NCBI RefSeq assembly: GCF_026745355.1
Contig: NC_079209.1
Location: forward strand, 26,748,263-26,812,262
DNA from: Beta vulgaris subsp. vulgaris
Taxonomy: Eukaryota; Streptophyta; Magnoliopsida; Caryophyllales; Amaranthaceae
Reading direction: 5' to 3'
DNA: 64,000 bases
In this document: positions 10,971 to 23,485 of the stretch, piece by piece
How positions within the stretch are numbered: the stretch's first letter is position 1
Layout: every line of letters starts with the position of its first letter
Translations under genes and position numbers: made by a program
The notes under the pieces: model-generated
Told to the model about the DNA's origin: nothing
The model's input: the letters and a program-made list of their open reading frames with translations, nothing else
Databases searched by the model: none

Positions 10971-12483
10971 TATCATATACAAAAATGAGAATAAGTTATT
11001 GAAAGAACCAATATAACATCATTTCTTTTTTTATTGCAATTTTCTACGATCATGATGAGAATATTCCCTATAACTTTTGCACAGCCTAAGGGGTTTTTCT
11101 CTATTCTCCATAGCTTCTTTCCTTTAATCTTCTTATCAGTTACCTTACTTTTACAAATACTAGGATTTAAAATAGGATTTTTGAACTGGAATAATATAAA
11201 CTTTTGCCAGTTCTCTCGCAATAATACAAACTTTAGATTATTTTTTAATAATACAAATTTTAGGCGAAAATTCCTCCAATAGAACAAGTTTTAAGGCAAC
11301 CAGTTAATCCTTTGCAAAATGTGTCTATTGACTTTTTTTTAATGAATTTCCTTCCCAAAAGTTGTTTACTCCTCAACGAAAAAAACAAAACCCCCCTAGA
11401 TTTTCGAAATTCTCCTTCACCAACCTCTGTCACTCCGCCATTACTGAGTGCACCAACCTCGACATTGACATTTCAACACCTTTAGAAGGACAAAGACGAC
11501 ATCGTTTTGTGCAAGGTAAAATTTCAAGACCCTAAACTTTTAAATTCATTTTTGAAGATGAGTTTTTTTTTTGTGATTTATGCCTAAATTACGGATGTTG
11601 ATGGGTTATTTTGATGGAATTGTTACTTAAAAGTAGGTAGGTTCATGAATTTGCTTCTAATTTGGTGGTAATTCAATTAAAGCAACAAAGTTTTGTTCAT
11701 TACCCAAATTTGTTTCAATTAAAGAAATTAGGGTTTTTGTTTCGATTTTGTTAGATTTGGGGTTTCTATGTGGATGTTTCTTATGTTTGTTATTGATTTT
11801 CCTCATTGTCATGTATAATTGTAGGATGCCTTTTATGACTGCCAAATCTTTGCATGGTAGTGTTTTAGAAACCATGAGAAACGTGGTTTAGTTTATGAGG
11901 GAGGTAAGTCTAGGACTATGAGTGTAGAATCCGATGAGTTGTGTTGATTCAGGAAATTATGCAAGGATTAAGGGTCTTTTCTACTTGGTACCAGGACTAG
12001 GTTTAGTTAATGGTTTAAGGAGAGTTTATGCAGACAAAGAGGTGTTAAAGATGGCTGAAATTGATGTTAAGAGTAGGTGTGTTGAAGTTTTTTTGTACCA
12101 CAGTGGCCTTTCACCAAAGATTCAACCCACTGACCCACTTGTTATTCCAAGGTGCTTTCAGTCTTTGCAAAGTGAGCCCAAAACCTCAATTGAAAAGCCT
12201 AAAAGCCCAGTTCAGAAATGGATACCCATAAGGAATACAAGATTTTCCTATTCTAAAATACCACCAACATAATCTTCCACATAAGCAAGCACCAAAATCA
12301 GTCATCCTTTAACTCCTCTCCTAAATTAAGCATAGAGACCCCTAAGCAAACTGAACCCTTTCAAACTCCCCCTCCCAAGCAAACTTCGCCTCCTATACAA
12401 CCTTCACCTCCACCACCCCCACCACATCCTCAGCCATCATCACCACATACTAAAATCAAAAAATCAACTAGAACCAAGAAAAC

Positions 12484-15151
12484 TGTAACACCCCCATAAC
12501 CCCTCCTTATATAAACTAGGAGAAATTACGAGAGTGTTATGCCACGCATGATAATACGTAAGGCTAATTAGAAAATACAATGGAAGTCTTTTAAACTGGA
12601 AATACTTTAATACAACTGAAATAAGAAAGTATGTAAATGAGTTACAAACTCGGAAACTATCTCATAATAGTCCCATATTCAAAACAAGTCAAACCTTGAC
12701 GCCAGTGGTCAAGTAAAGTCAAACTTAAAATTCAAAATAACTTTATTAAGGAAGTACTCGTGTAGTAAAACTCCCATCCGGATGCTTATGATTCTCATGC
12801 ACCTCAAGAACTTGTACCTGAAACTTCTTCTCTAAACTCTGCTCGCCAAATGGGTCATTACAGGGTCGTTGAGGAAAAACAACAACCAAAGAAAATAAAG
12901 AAATACATACATCAGCAACGCTGAGTACATAACACTACTAAACTAATGCAATTAATAAGGCATGTGATCCTCAAACAACTTAGGATTTCTCTTCTTATGA
13001 CACTACATGCGGCAAGCACATAACTGAACTTACTAAACACTTTCTTTTATTATTATTTGGCAATGAACGGGCACCGTCCTCCTCTTGGAATCATACGGGC
13101 TCCACACCTCTTACTGTAAGAGATTCCACGCCTCTTACTGTAAGAGATTCCACACCGCTTACTAATGTTCCATGAACTTTAAATAACTCGACTCGAGAAT
13201 TTTACGCTTGTTAGTAATGAAAGAGGGTGAGAGTGAGCCTCTAGACTCAAAATCTTAGAGATAGAGAATACGAGTGACACCTAGTCCACTCGAAGATCTT
13301 GATAATTGGAATTCCAAAACTTTCTCGATAAATAAAAGCATTACCATCGTGAGGGTAAGCTATATGCAGGAGTGTAATTTCACACTAACTCCCCCCTTAT
13401 GTTCAATACTCATGGGGGATACGTCCTAAGAGTTTTACTGCCAAAGCCTATTATGTGAGACACAATCACAGAAACAATTCATCTAGCAAATAAATTAATT
13501 TTTTTATTTTCTTTAACAAGTGAATGCAACAAACACCATAAACAACTCAATTATAAATTCTTTAAGATGACTCCTTGAGTTCTTTCTTACTTTCTTAAGG
13601 TTCCATGATCCCATAAATTGAGTCATTGCTCAATGACTCAACTACTTATGAGACCTTGCTCAATAACTTTAAAACTTGTGAGACCTTGCTCAACAAAATA
13701 TATAACTTCTAATGAGACCTTGCTCAACTAAAATATATAACTTCTAATGAGACCTTGCTCAATAAAATATAACTTCTTGTGAGACCTTGCTCAATAAAAT
13801 ATATAACTTCTAATGAGACTTTGCTCAATAAAATATAACCTCTAGTGAGACCTTGCTCAATAAAATATTCTCATGCAAGCCATAGCTTCAAGAATAACTT
13901 TAAATAACTTTAAATCACATGTTTTTCAATTATAGGAATAACGCAAAAGTTCCATCCCTAACCTCCTTTCTAAGTTCTCAACATGTACTCAAATAATTAT
14001 AAGGCATGAGCCTCTCCTTACTCCTCATGCTCAATAAATAAATCTTTAAAACCACTAAACTTAAAGGTCAAAGTGTATGTACCTTGATAACATACAAAAA
14101 TCAACAATTAAAAGCTTCACTTGCTTCTACTATGCTTGAAACCTACCAAGAACAAAGTACTATCAATTATTACTTACCAACAACAATTCAAGGCTACTAA
14201 CAAATAAAAATCAGCACTTTAAAAAAAAAATAAAGCTGATTTTTCCTTAAAAGGCTATAAAAACTATTTTTGGGTCATAACTTGAAAACCTTTACTAGTA
14301 GGCAAAACCCACTATAAACTAATAGTTGAAACCTCCTAAAAATTAATTATTTATCAACTTAAATACTATTGTAATTTAATTAATAAATAATAACTAAAAA
14401 ATGTACAAGTGGTTCAAAAACCACAACCTAGAAACCTAAGCCAACCGGAACTAGCACGAGCACCGCCTACACCACCTTCGGCACGACAGTGGGTAGGGCG
14501 ACACTCGTCGTGCCTAGTTGCTGCCACCACTGTCGGCAGGGCAGTTGGCCAGGCAGTGTTCGTTGAAGCTCAGCTGGCGCCCCACCACCGCGGTGGCCGA
14601 AAAATCGCAACGGGAGAGAGAGACTGAAGAAAGGAAACTAATTAGGGAGAAAATAATTAAAATCAGATGAAGATTTAAACCTTTTTGCATGCTTTCTTTT
14701 GATATTTGAAAGATCCACCTGCAACTATCAAAATAAAACTAGATTAGACGCTTGAATCTTGAAGAAATTACTTGAGGAAGAACACTAGGGTTTGAGAGAG
14801 AAAAACCATCTTACTCCTTCTTTTGAAAGGGTGGCTACTAGAATGATGGATAAACTAGGGTTTCCCCTTTTATAGGGATAGTCTTTTTGGTTAAAAGACT
14901 ACAATACCCTTACTCATCAAATTACCACAATACATTTGATAATGAAATTGCCAAAATAGTCTTCTCACTAATATTACTAAAATACTTTCTTGAAAAGACT
15001 AATATACTTCTTCGTCAAAATTCTCAAATAATATTTTGGTTAAATGACCAAAATACCCTTTTTCTCTTAAATAATAAAATTAAATAGCTTTAATAATTCA
15101 AAAATGATTAAGACTATTTAATTAAATAACTTAAAAATATGGGGTATTACA
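12484..15151 (-). mobile_element. Solo LTR (2.67 kb), TGTAACACCCC family
   Basis: Begins TGTAACACCCCC and ends GGGGTATTACA, with a perfect 5-bp TSD AAAAC (12,479-12,483 and 15,152-15,156). It lies inside the Pro-rich linker of the MULE transposase. On the minus strand a promoter-like block reads CCCTATAAAAGGGG (about 14,865-14,878), followed by a leader, giving the orientation. No gag or pol is present, so this is a solo LTR, probably of a gypsy element with long LTRs. It contains short tandem repeats at 13,620-13,870. Confidence 0.92.
13620..13870. repeat. Short tandem repeat inside the solo LTR
   Basis: Six to eight copies of a unit of about 30-35 bp built around GAGACCTTGCTCAATAAAAT and ATAACTTCTAAT. 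A second short duplication, around CTTACTGTAAGAGATTCCAC, lies at 13,107-13,160. Confidence 0.8.
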
Positions 15152-17514
15152 AAAACACACATACAACCTTCACCACCCACACAACCTTCCCCACCCAAAA
15201 AACCCTCACCACCACCCAAACAGTCTTCACCACCATTCATTCAATACACTGTGCCCATTGACCCAAACTTTATTGATAGTTATGAATGGGAGGACCCAAG
15301 GCCACACATTCCAATCCATTTGAAAGATCTACATGGCCCTAACAATAATGATTTTAGTGATAAAAGTGACCCTAGTTATGTAGCTGATGATGGTGCAAGT
15401 AGTAGTGATGAGGAGGTGAGTGACCTAGAAAGTGAAGGTTTCTTGACTGAGCTAAAGGAGTTGAAGTTAAAGATTTTGTTTTTGAGAATCCTGAGTCTGA
15501 TACTAGTGATGAAGAGTTCAGATTAACTAGGAATAGGGTTAGGGAGTGCAACAAGTTAAAAGAGTTGTAAGAACACGCAACATAAGGTCTTCTTGGTGCT
15601 CAATAAGTGAGCCAAGCCGCAAAACGTCCCCCACCCTTGAAAAAGGTAACACCAGTGAGTATAAAGAGAGTGGAGATGAAATACACACACACCCTGAGAG
15701 TGAAGAGGAGGGTGATTTGACTATTAGAAAAAGGAAGAGGGTGGGTGTAATCCTGGACTCAAACATTAACTTCTTAAAGTTTAAGTGGTGTAATGGGAAA
15801 AGATTCCCTGCAAGGGAGGCATTCAAAGACGTTGTAGCAAAGTGTGCTATATTACATGGTAGGAATGTGAAGATTAGTCACAGCAACAAGAACAAACAGC
15901 AACAAGAACAAACAGCAACAAATTGGGATTAGGTGCATATCTAGATGCCCTTTTTACTTGTATGCAGCTTAGGACACAAGGAGAGCCACACTAGTTGTTA
16001 GGAGAATTATAGCACATCATACCTGCCATAGAAACATGAAAAAGAACAAACAGCTTAAGAGTAGTTGGGTTGCTAAGCAGTTATTGGATGTTTTTAAGGC
16101 CAGACCCCACTGGCCAGCTAAGAAAATAGATGAAACTATAAGGAGGGCTTATAAAATTATGCTCAAAAGGGGTTTTACATACAAAGTGAAGTATGTTGCA
16201 CATAAGCTTTTGCATGGGAGCATGAAAAATCATTATAGGAAGGTTATGCCATACTTGGAGGCTTTTAAAACATCTAATCCTGGTATAAGCCTGGAGTTGG
16301 TTATAATAATTAGTAAAGGGTTGCACCTATTTTTTAGAGGTTATTTACATGCTTTGAGGGGCTGCAAAAAGGGTTTATGAAGGGATGTAGAAAGGTAATA
16401 TGTGTTGATGCATGTTTCCTTAAAACTTTCTTGGGTGGACAACTCTTATCAGTTGTGCGAGATTGATGGGCATGAGCAGATGTATCCCGGAGCATGGGTT
16501 ATTGTAGAGACAGAGAATAATAAGTCATGGCAGTGGTTTTTGAGAACATTGAAGCTTGCCTACAACTTGGAGATGGTGAAGGAGTTGCCATCATTTCTAA
16601 TGAACATCAGGTATCCTAAACCAATCCTTTTTACTTGTTTTTTTTTTCCATTTTGTTCATTTTATTTGTGTGGTTATTGTGTATACTCAATGTCTGTTCT
16701 ACTCAGACATTGTGCCAAGCATATATTTTCCCTACGGCACAAGTCTTTCAAAGGTGATGAGTTCAAATTGCAATTTTAGAATATTGAAAAACCTTATAAT
16801 CAAGCTTATTATAATGAGGGTCTTGAAGAATTGGGGGTAATAAGTGAAGATGCTGCAAATGCTTTCAAAGCATACAACCCTAAGTTATTCTGCAAGGCAT
16901 TCATGGATTGTTCTATGAGGACTGATGCCATTACCAACAACATGGCAGACACCTTCAATGCAAGGACAAATCACTTGCACCTGTATGAAGTGGGAGATGA
17001 AGGGTGTGCCTTGCTCTCATGCCATTGCATACATATATTTTCAGCACGAGGAGGCTGAAGATTTTGTTGATCCTTGTTACATGAAGGATGTACATTTAGC
17101 AGCATATGCAGGTAAATTATTTCAACTTAGATTTTCTACTTCTGTATTTTTTACCTACTGTCTATGATCTCTAAGTCCTTTATTGTTAAATGTGCAGGTT
17201 CCATTCCACCATTATAAGGGGAAAGACATTGGCCAAGGGTGCCATGTGAAGTAGAATCCCCTCCTATTAAAATAGGGCCAGGTAGACCTAGAAAGAATAG
17301 GAGGAGGGACCCTGAGGAAGACCTTAAGAAGCCTGGGACCTTGAAGAGAACTGAATATGAGAGGACTTGCAGCCTATGCAAGGTCAAGGGCCACAATAAA
17401 TGGAGGTGCTTAAATAAGGTGATATGGATGCAAAGGCATTGGTTAACCATGAGCCTATTGACTTGACCATGGAGACTTTAGGGTTCCAAAACAAAAACAA
17501 GAACCAAGTATTGG

Positions 17515-18180
17515 CTTGTGTGCTAACATGGAAGCTGGAGGAAGAGGAATCCTAATCCATTTAGGATTACTCATGGCGTGGGGAAAGGAAGTAAAGAGGA
17601 CTCCTACTCTGATTAGGATTACTCCTAGCTTGCTACATAGAATCCTAGTAGAATTTGGATTGCTATGTTTATCTTTATTGTTTTATGTTTAAGTAGTTAA
17701 AAGATAGAGTTGTTAAAAAGATAAACATGTGACTTGTACATGTTATCTTTAGGAGTCTAATTAGAAGTCCAAAATAAAGTAGGAGTAGGATAACTTTCTT
17801 TATGTTTTCCTAGTTGAATTAGAATAGCTTGTACCCTATATATAGGGGCCGAATTTCTTCAATAAATAGACAGAGCTTTTAGAGTATTTTCTTCCTTCTT
17901 TAATTGTGTGCTTGTATGCTTGCAATTGAAAACCATTAATAACTTTTCAGGAGTGATTAGTTCTTAGTGTTAAACAACTTAATTTTAGGAGTGATTTTAA
18001 GGGTGTTTAGAGTCTTTATTCAAGGTTCAGGAGTGTTCTTGAATAAATTCATATCTTGGTTCGAGTTTCTAGGTACTTGTTCGAAATCTTGGAAGTCATA
18101 AACTTGATTATTAGCTTTCAAAGTTCAATAATCATATCATAAGGACACCATAACGGTGCCTAAGATTGCACCAAAAAACC
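17515..18180 (+). mobile_element. LTR-like insertion in MULE 3' coding region
   Basis: The MULE reading stops at about 17,510 and resumes near 18,185. The inserted DNA looks like an LTR: a TATA box in CCCTATATATAGGGG (17,836-17,850), an AATAAA at about 17,861 and a T/A-rich leader. Borders are unresolved; no TG...CA pair with a matching 5-bp TSD could be fixed, so it may be a truncated LTR. Orientation is from the TATA box. Confidence 0.55.
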
Positions 18181-19054
18181 TAGGGGAAGGCTTATGAAGG
18201 ATGGCCAGCCACTACAAGCCAGAGCTCAACCTATTACATCATCATTAACTCATCACAATGCAACTGCACACCCCTCTCAGCTGGGCAAAGGAAGAAGAAT
18301 GGTTAGAGGTAGAGTTAGCTCCAAGGAAGGTGGAAGAAGAGGCAGGGGAAAGGGAAAGGGAAGGGGGAAAGTCCCAATTGGTGTGGGGGTGTTGATTGGG
18401 GATGATGGTTCACCCATTTTCAATGTAAGTTATTGTGACTTTTGTTTTAGTTTCGACATTTGTTCAACTTGCACCTAACTTTTTCACCATTTTGTGCCGC
18501 CATCAAGATCAATCGCTTCAAGTATGCTTACTGACCAACACTTTCAAGCCTCACAGTCTAACCAATGCTCCAATCTTCATCAACTAACTCAGTGAATTAG
18601 GCCTATGTTTTTTGGTTAGGAACTGATTTTAGGTAGAGTTATTAGGGTTGTGGTTTTTTTAGGTACATTATGGTTATTAATTAGTTCCTCAGTTTATGAC
18701 ATGTGATCCAATTTGTATTGATGTATGGATAAGCATTTGACTCTCCTTAGGATCTTTTTTTGAACAGTTTTTATATGTGAAATTGCATGATGTTGTTGAC
18801 TCCACTTTTTTTCATTTAATACCAAATGCGAAATATCAGATCATCTAATCATATCCAAAAAAAATTTCTTCATTTCACCAAATGCAAAATGACATGACAA
18901 CAACTTGAAGGGTTCCAACAAATTTTTTTGTATTCTAACGACAAAGCATCAGATTTGTTACATCCACCAATAACAACCTTAAACTAACTTAATGTAATAC
19001 AAGAAAATGGCAAAAACAAGCTATGAAACAAACAAAGTCAAGGTTAAGTTCTTC

Positions 19055-19543
19055 TCATTGTGTGACATTTTTCAGCACCTCAATACGCAGTTGTGAAAGC
19101 TCAAATTTCATCTCTTGCGCATCTTTTTCCAAGTTATCCTTTTTAAGCTGCAATTTTTTGATTTTTTCAGCCATTAAACTGTTTTCGTACTCCATCTCAG
19201 CTAAGATAGTCTCCTTCTCAAATACAGAAATCTAAGATCATCAACTCCACTCCCTTGATCATTAAACCACTTAAAAAAAATCACACTTAGTATCTTACAA
19301 TTCAACAACAGTCAATTAGTCACAAAAAAACCCTTGATATCCCAAGTTTTGTAAAAAAACTGAATTAAAACAAAATTAAATGCTCATAGGCCATAAAGGG
19401 CAGCCATAAAACTTTTGTCCAATATTTGCGCCATGCTTGATAGTACGAACAACAGGTTCTCTTCCACAAGAAGATTTCGTGGAACCATTCAAATTTCCCC
19501 TTGAATCAGAGGGACCCACTGACATTTGTCTTCTCGCAGCCAT
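19055..19543 (-). pseudogene. GRF zinc-finger and coiled-coil gene remnant in MULE
   Basis: Encoded antisense at the 3' end of the MULE. The start is chosen at 19,543 (MAARRQMSVG). The first part contains SSCGREPVVRTIKHGANIGQ and KFYGCPLWP, a GRF-type zinc finger (CxCG, N-G-KFYGCP), and after an intron-like AT-rich gap come CDFF and KWFND. A Glu/Lys/Leu heptad-like coiled coil follows (EKETILAEMEYENSLMAEKI and onward) to a TGA at 19,055-19,057. It is broken: the first zinc Cys is Ser, and a T-run near 19,275 puts CDFF out of frame with KWFND. MULEs may carry a second gene, but a role here is only inference. Confidence 0.62.
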
Positions 19544-19999
19544 TTATGCTTTACGTTCTAAAATTGCAATTGGGATTTTATTTTTGAGGACAAAATTTAG
19601 AAAATCATTGGAAGAATTTGAGGGAGGAAGAAGAAAAAAATGGCGGGTGAAGAAAAAAAATGGAGGAAGAAGAAACCAGAAGAAAGAAAGAAGAAGACTA
19701 GGGAAATAACCAAAAACAAAGAGCTAAAAATTAATGTTATAATGTCCCTCCAATGATAAGTGCCATATCATCAGCTTACCTGCAACAACAAGTTCATAAC
19801 CGGTCATGACCTATCGGAGGAATTTTGTCCTAAAGTTTGTATTATTAAAAAATAATTTAAAGTTTGTATTATTGCGAGAGAACGGGCAAAAGTTTGTATT
19901 ATTCCAGTTAAAAAATCGTTTAAAATACGAGTATCGGTAGAATTATGACAGCCAAGAACAGACTCAATTTAAAATAGAACTCTAACCACAAATGTTAAA

Positions 20000-20914
20000 C
20001 CTTCTTCTTCTACGTATCCATAACAAACAAATCTTCTATTATACTACCAAATGAATCAAAAAAGGCATGCTCATAGGTTCTAGTCGTATCTTAATGTAAC
20101 TGAGACGCAACCTCTTTCATCCTTTCTCTTTGAAAATCCACAGCATGTGCTTGCATGGAATGCCATCCCTAAAAAATAAAATGTTAAAACATATAAATGA
20201 TAAGGTTGAAGATAAAAATGAAAGAATTCCAGTAAAAAAAATGACGATCACAAAAATGAGACAGATCAGCATAATAATGGTACTTGAAAACATAAAAATG
20301 ATAATGTTCTAATAAGAAATAAGGCATCAACATTAAAATGACAGACCTTAAAATATAAATAAAACAAGTTCAGATTAACATGATGGTTATAACAAAATAT
20401 AATTTTAAAAAATTTAAATGTAAGAAAAGAAATTAAAAGAATGAAAAACCAAAAAAAAAATGAAAAAAATATTGACAAAAATGACAAAAATACCTACAAG
20501 AATGATAAAATGTATAACATGTACATAGATTGCCTAGCCATAAAACTCTGTATCCAGAACAGAAAATATCTTAATATCTCGAGCAACACCAAAACTTGCC
20601 ATGCGACATCTAAAACAAGTAGTAATCAACTCTTCCAATAAATCATTAAAGACCTCAGGGGTATACTCTTGCATTGCATGCCTCTCCAATTTAAGTGGGG
20701 TCTTCACCTGTCTCTGACTATTCTTAGCAACAATTACACGTTGTTGCTGATTGTATCTTTGAGCATCCATGGCACTTTCATACCTCATCCAAAACTCACT
20801 CAGTGTAATGTAAGGATTGGTAAAGTTACTAAAGAAATTAATTTCACTCTCAGACCTTGAAGTCAGTCGTAGAACACCTGTAATCGCCCATGTGATACGT
20901 ATCGACTTATTCAA
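20000..20914 (-). pseudogene. FAR1/FHY3-type MULE transposase remnant
   Basis: The minus-strand reading from 20,914 gives LTSRSESEINFFSNFTNPY, then LSEFWMRYESAMDAQR and LKLERHAMQEYTPEVF, the ordered signature of the FAR1-related transposase C-terminal half (F-N--L---EFW--YE-A---QR; LE-HA---YT--VF). Between about 20,190 and 20,520 the reading is broken by an A-rich imperfect repeat (AAAATGA/AAAATGATAA words). At about 20,170-20,110 a SWIM-like IPCKHMLWIFK motif appears, shifted in frame. This is an element remnant, not a FAR1 regulator gene. Confidence 0.72.
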
Positions 20915-21640
20915 AATTTCACAACGGGAATAACTAAATAACTTTCAAAACCTAAATCACTTAGTCAACCATAAAATCAACTCCAAAACCAAAACATAGT
21001 GAAACCAACTTAAAAGTCAGCCACAAAATACTAAACTAAAATTATTTAAATTATAAAAGATGGTCTAAACACAAGCTCTCCATTGTTCCCATACACCCAA
21101 CGATGCATCATCTTCAAACCTGAAATGATTGATACTTTATTGATCCTATATAGCTCACAAAATGGGTCATTACAGGATCAATAAGGCACAACTATGATCC
21201 ACACACCGAATAGCACATAATCAGCGAAGTTGACTACTACAAAGTAATTAAATAAAATATAAAACCTAACAGGATACTAATAAACATTAAATCAGAGATA
21301 AATAATAATATAACAAAATAACAGACTCATTATAATGAATTTGACGGCGGTTGTTGCTGGCCGGTGGTGGTCATCACAGTTGAAGTATTAGCTTGATTAG
21401 AAGATGAAGACACTGATACAAGGGAAAACATCTTATAAAAAATTGAACAATAGATATAAAAAGGAAAAACTTAAATTATAGAAAATTATAATAGTACTTG
21501 AAAACAATTCATTTTCCAAAACAAATGAATCAACATATATCAAAGAAGAAGCATTTGAAGTTTTATTAGAAGCCATTAGTTGATAAACAATCAAATCCAC
21601 ACTAGGTTAAATTAGACTTATAAAAGAAGTTTGAAAAAGG
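20880..21640 (-). mobile_element. LTR fragment related to the 12,484 solo LTR
   Basis: Begins TGTAATCGCCCATG and contains AAATGGGTCATTACAGG (about 21,158-21,174), which also occurs in the solo LTR at about 12,848-12,864 in the same relative place, with downstream similarity (CAGCGAAGTTGA against CAGCAACGCTGA). It truncates the FAR1-type remnant on its upstream side. The right border and TSD were not found. Confidence 0.5.
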
Positions 21641-21759
21641 GAGAGAGAAGGATGAAGGAAAACAATAAAAAGGAAACAAACATATTCGTACTGATCTAAC
21701 GACTCAAAATCCCATGCCGCGCGATAAAAATAGGCCGCAATTAAGCACAACGCGCATGA

Positions 21760-22100
21760 GAACCTAGACTATATATACGTATTGATTAAGAGATAAGTAT
21801 TTATTGAGCCAATATGAGAAGTGTCTTATCATTAGTAGGACACTCTTGGTCACTATAAATACCCAATGATCTGAGTCATTCAACTACGTTCACAAATATA
21901 ACTATGCAGCACTTGAGAGCTATTGACTTTTGCTTTATTGGCTTAGACATTGGAGTGGTGTTTCTTGGATCAAACTTCGAGGTTAGTTTACATGTTTTTT
22001 TTGTAGGATCCAAACTGGCTTACTGACGTGGAGATACCGGTTCACCCCATAAAAATTATTCCATATCAGAACTGGTTTGAAGAAGTGAAAAGTAGAGAGA
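21760..22100 (+). mobile_element. Possible gypsy-type LTR U3-R fragment
   Basis: CACTATAAATACCC (about 21,852-21,865), followed by a short leader and TTGGCTTAGACATTGGAGTG and CTTCGAGGTTAGTTTAC, has the style of the TATA-leader end of plant gypsy LTRs. No borders and no internal genes are visible, so this is a weak call. Confidence 0.35.
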
Positions 22101-23485
22101 AATATAGGTGAGTGGGTGGGTCGTGTAAGGTCTGATTAGAGATAAAATTCAAAAAAAGAGATACATAAGTGATAAGAGATGAACTACTCAAATAGAAAAT
22201 AGTGTAATTCAAACAACATCTTAGAAAGTAAATAATTTTTTAAAAAGATTATGATTTTTTATTTGAGATCAAATTAATACATTCAATTCGGCCTACCTAA
22301 TATAAATATTTTAGAAAGGTCAGTGCTTGCTAATTGCTATAGAGCTGGACTAGATTAACATGCGCAAATTTTTATCCCGTAGGATTCTCCTCCTAACCAT
22401 AATAATAAAAAAAAAAGAAGTTATACTCCATAACAGGATAAAACAAGTGTAGAGTAGTCATTGTGTTGTGCGAGTTGGCGAATTCCCAGGCCGCAATGCA
22501 AAGATACGGGCCACATGCGCAATAGAGACGAAACAAGACAATATGCGCCAGTCATCCTGGCTATGATATCATCGGATCCCATCCAACATGTATTGACGTT
22601 GTAGTAAACCTCTCGTAGTTTACGCTATCAGGTACTGTGATTCTCAGAGTTTAGCTTGTCTTTTACTTCCTTTTCTTTTCTTTCCTTTGTGTTCCCTCTC
22701 CTTCCCTCTTGGCCTGTTCTTTCATATAGATATTTTTTTTTTCTTTTCAATGTCTAAGGTTAAATTGGGATTGGGGCTATATAGGACCACTCTTAATCTA
22801 GAAGTAAAAACATTCGGACAAATATTCACTCTCGTAATTAGAAGTCAGCCGTAGAGAGTACTTAAGTAGATTGAAACTAATTTATGACACAACAATTTAT
22901 TTATATGAGACAGTCCCATTTTCTTGAAAGTGTATTAGACGGTGCAAATAATCTAGTTTGTGTTTGTTTTAATTAATACAACCATCCACTTAATGTAGTA
23001 GCATGTATTGTTTTTTTTTTCCGATACAAGCTAATATTATTTACGAATTTAGTAGTTTAAAAGAAACAATGATTGTTAGCTGTTAAATTAAACCACTTGC
23101 TTGTGAAATTGTTCAGTTTGGTATCATTACTATCTTTCACTTTTTGGTTTTAAATTTTTCTTAAGTCATATGATATCCATTGCATAATGAATTAATCATA
23201 CTTGAATTGATCTTTTTTTAATTGACAACAAAAATCCGAAAAAATCTTGTTTTTATTTTCATATTTTGTTCAATTTCTAGAAGACTATAAACAACAAAAA
23301 TGACACGAGAAAACTTTGATTTGATGGGTTTTATTAAACTAACGCTACTACTTTTTGTGTAAAGAGAGCCATATTAAGGACAAATAATATAGATGATATA
23401 TAATCCTATGTATTGGATACCACCTTTTAATATTTTGACCAATTAAACTTGTTAATATATATAACTAATTGTGCTACTTCACTTA
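22101..23485. other. Unassigned AT-rich stretch
   Basis: No recognisable gene. The GC-richer patch at 22,450-22,600 has faint 5S-rDNA-like words (GGATCCCATC, TTCCCAGG) but in conflicting orientation, and is not annotated as rDNA. Confidence 0.3.

Larger units (their letters stand above)
11790..18478 (+). pseudogene. MuDR-type MULE transposase (broken, interrupted)
   Basis: Cut-and-paste transposase of the MULE superfamily. In order: an N-terminal domain (11,790-12,270; LVYEGGKSRTMSVESDEL, then YLVPGLGLVNGLRRVY); a Pro-rich linker continuing after the solo LTR (15,157-15,245); an acidic region; the MuDR N-domain (about 15,760-15,900; FLKFKWCNGKRF, CAILHGRNVK); a central region (16,036-16,380); the DDE core with the first Asp in VDACFLKTFLGG (codon 16,407-16,409); a SWIM finger CTCMKWEMKGVPCSHA (about 16,976-17,025); GPGRPRKN; a zinc knuckle CSLCKVKGHNKWRC (17,365-17,410); and a Gly/Arg/Lys-rich tail (18,194-18,478). 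Two GT-AG introns appear likely (about 16,611-16,707 and 17,111-17,197). It is dead: several frameshifts and stops, and the second catalytic Asp (expected SDEHQ) is Asn (SNEHQ, codon 16,599-16,601). Confidence 0.9.
11175..19918 (+). mobile_element. Complete MULE (8.74 kb) with nested inserts
   Basis: The left end GGATTTTTGAACTGGAATAA pairs with the right end (reverse complement CGATTTTTTAACTGGAATAA), and the inverted match runs about 120 bases (shared TTCTCTCGCAATAATACAAA and AATTCCTCC). It is flanked by a perfect 9-bp TSD, TTTAAAATA, at 11,166-11,174 and 19,919-19,927. Inside are a plus-strand MuDR-type transposase pseudogene, a minus-strand GRF/coiled-coil gene remnant, a solo LTR (12,484-15,151) and a second LTR-like insert (about 17,515-18,180). 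Removing the solo LTR and one TSD copy leaves roughly 6.1 kb. Confidence 0.93.

Noticed and set aside
20534..20914. FAR1/FHY3 light-signalling regulator
   Set aside because: Only a truncated, frame-broken part in a TE-dense stretch; best explained as a MULE transposase remnant.
22441..22600. 5S-rDNA-like words (GGATCCCATC, TTCCCAGG)
   Set aside because: They occur in conflicting orientations without the internal control region; no 120-bp 5S gene can be aligned.
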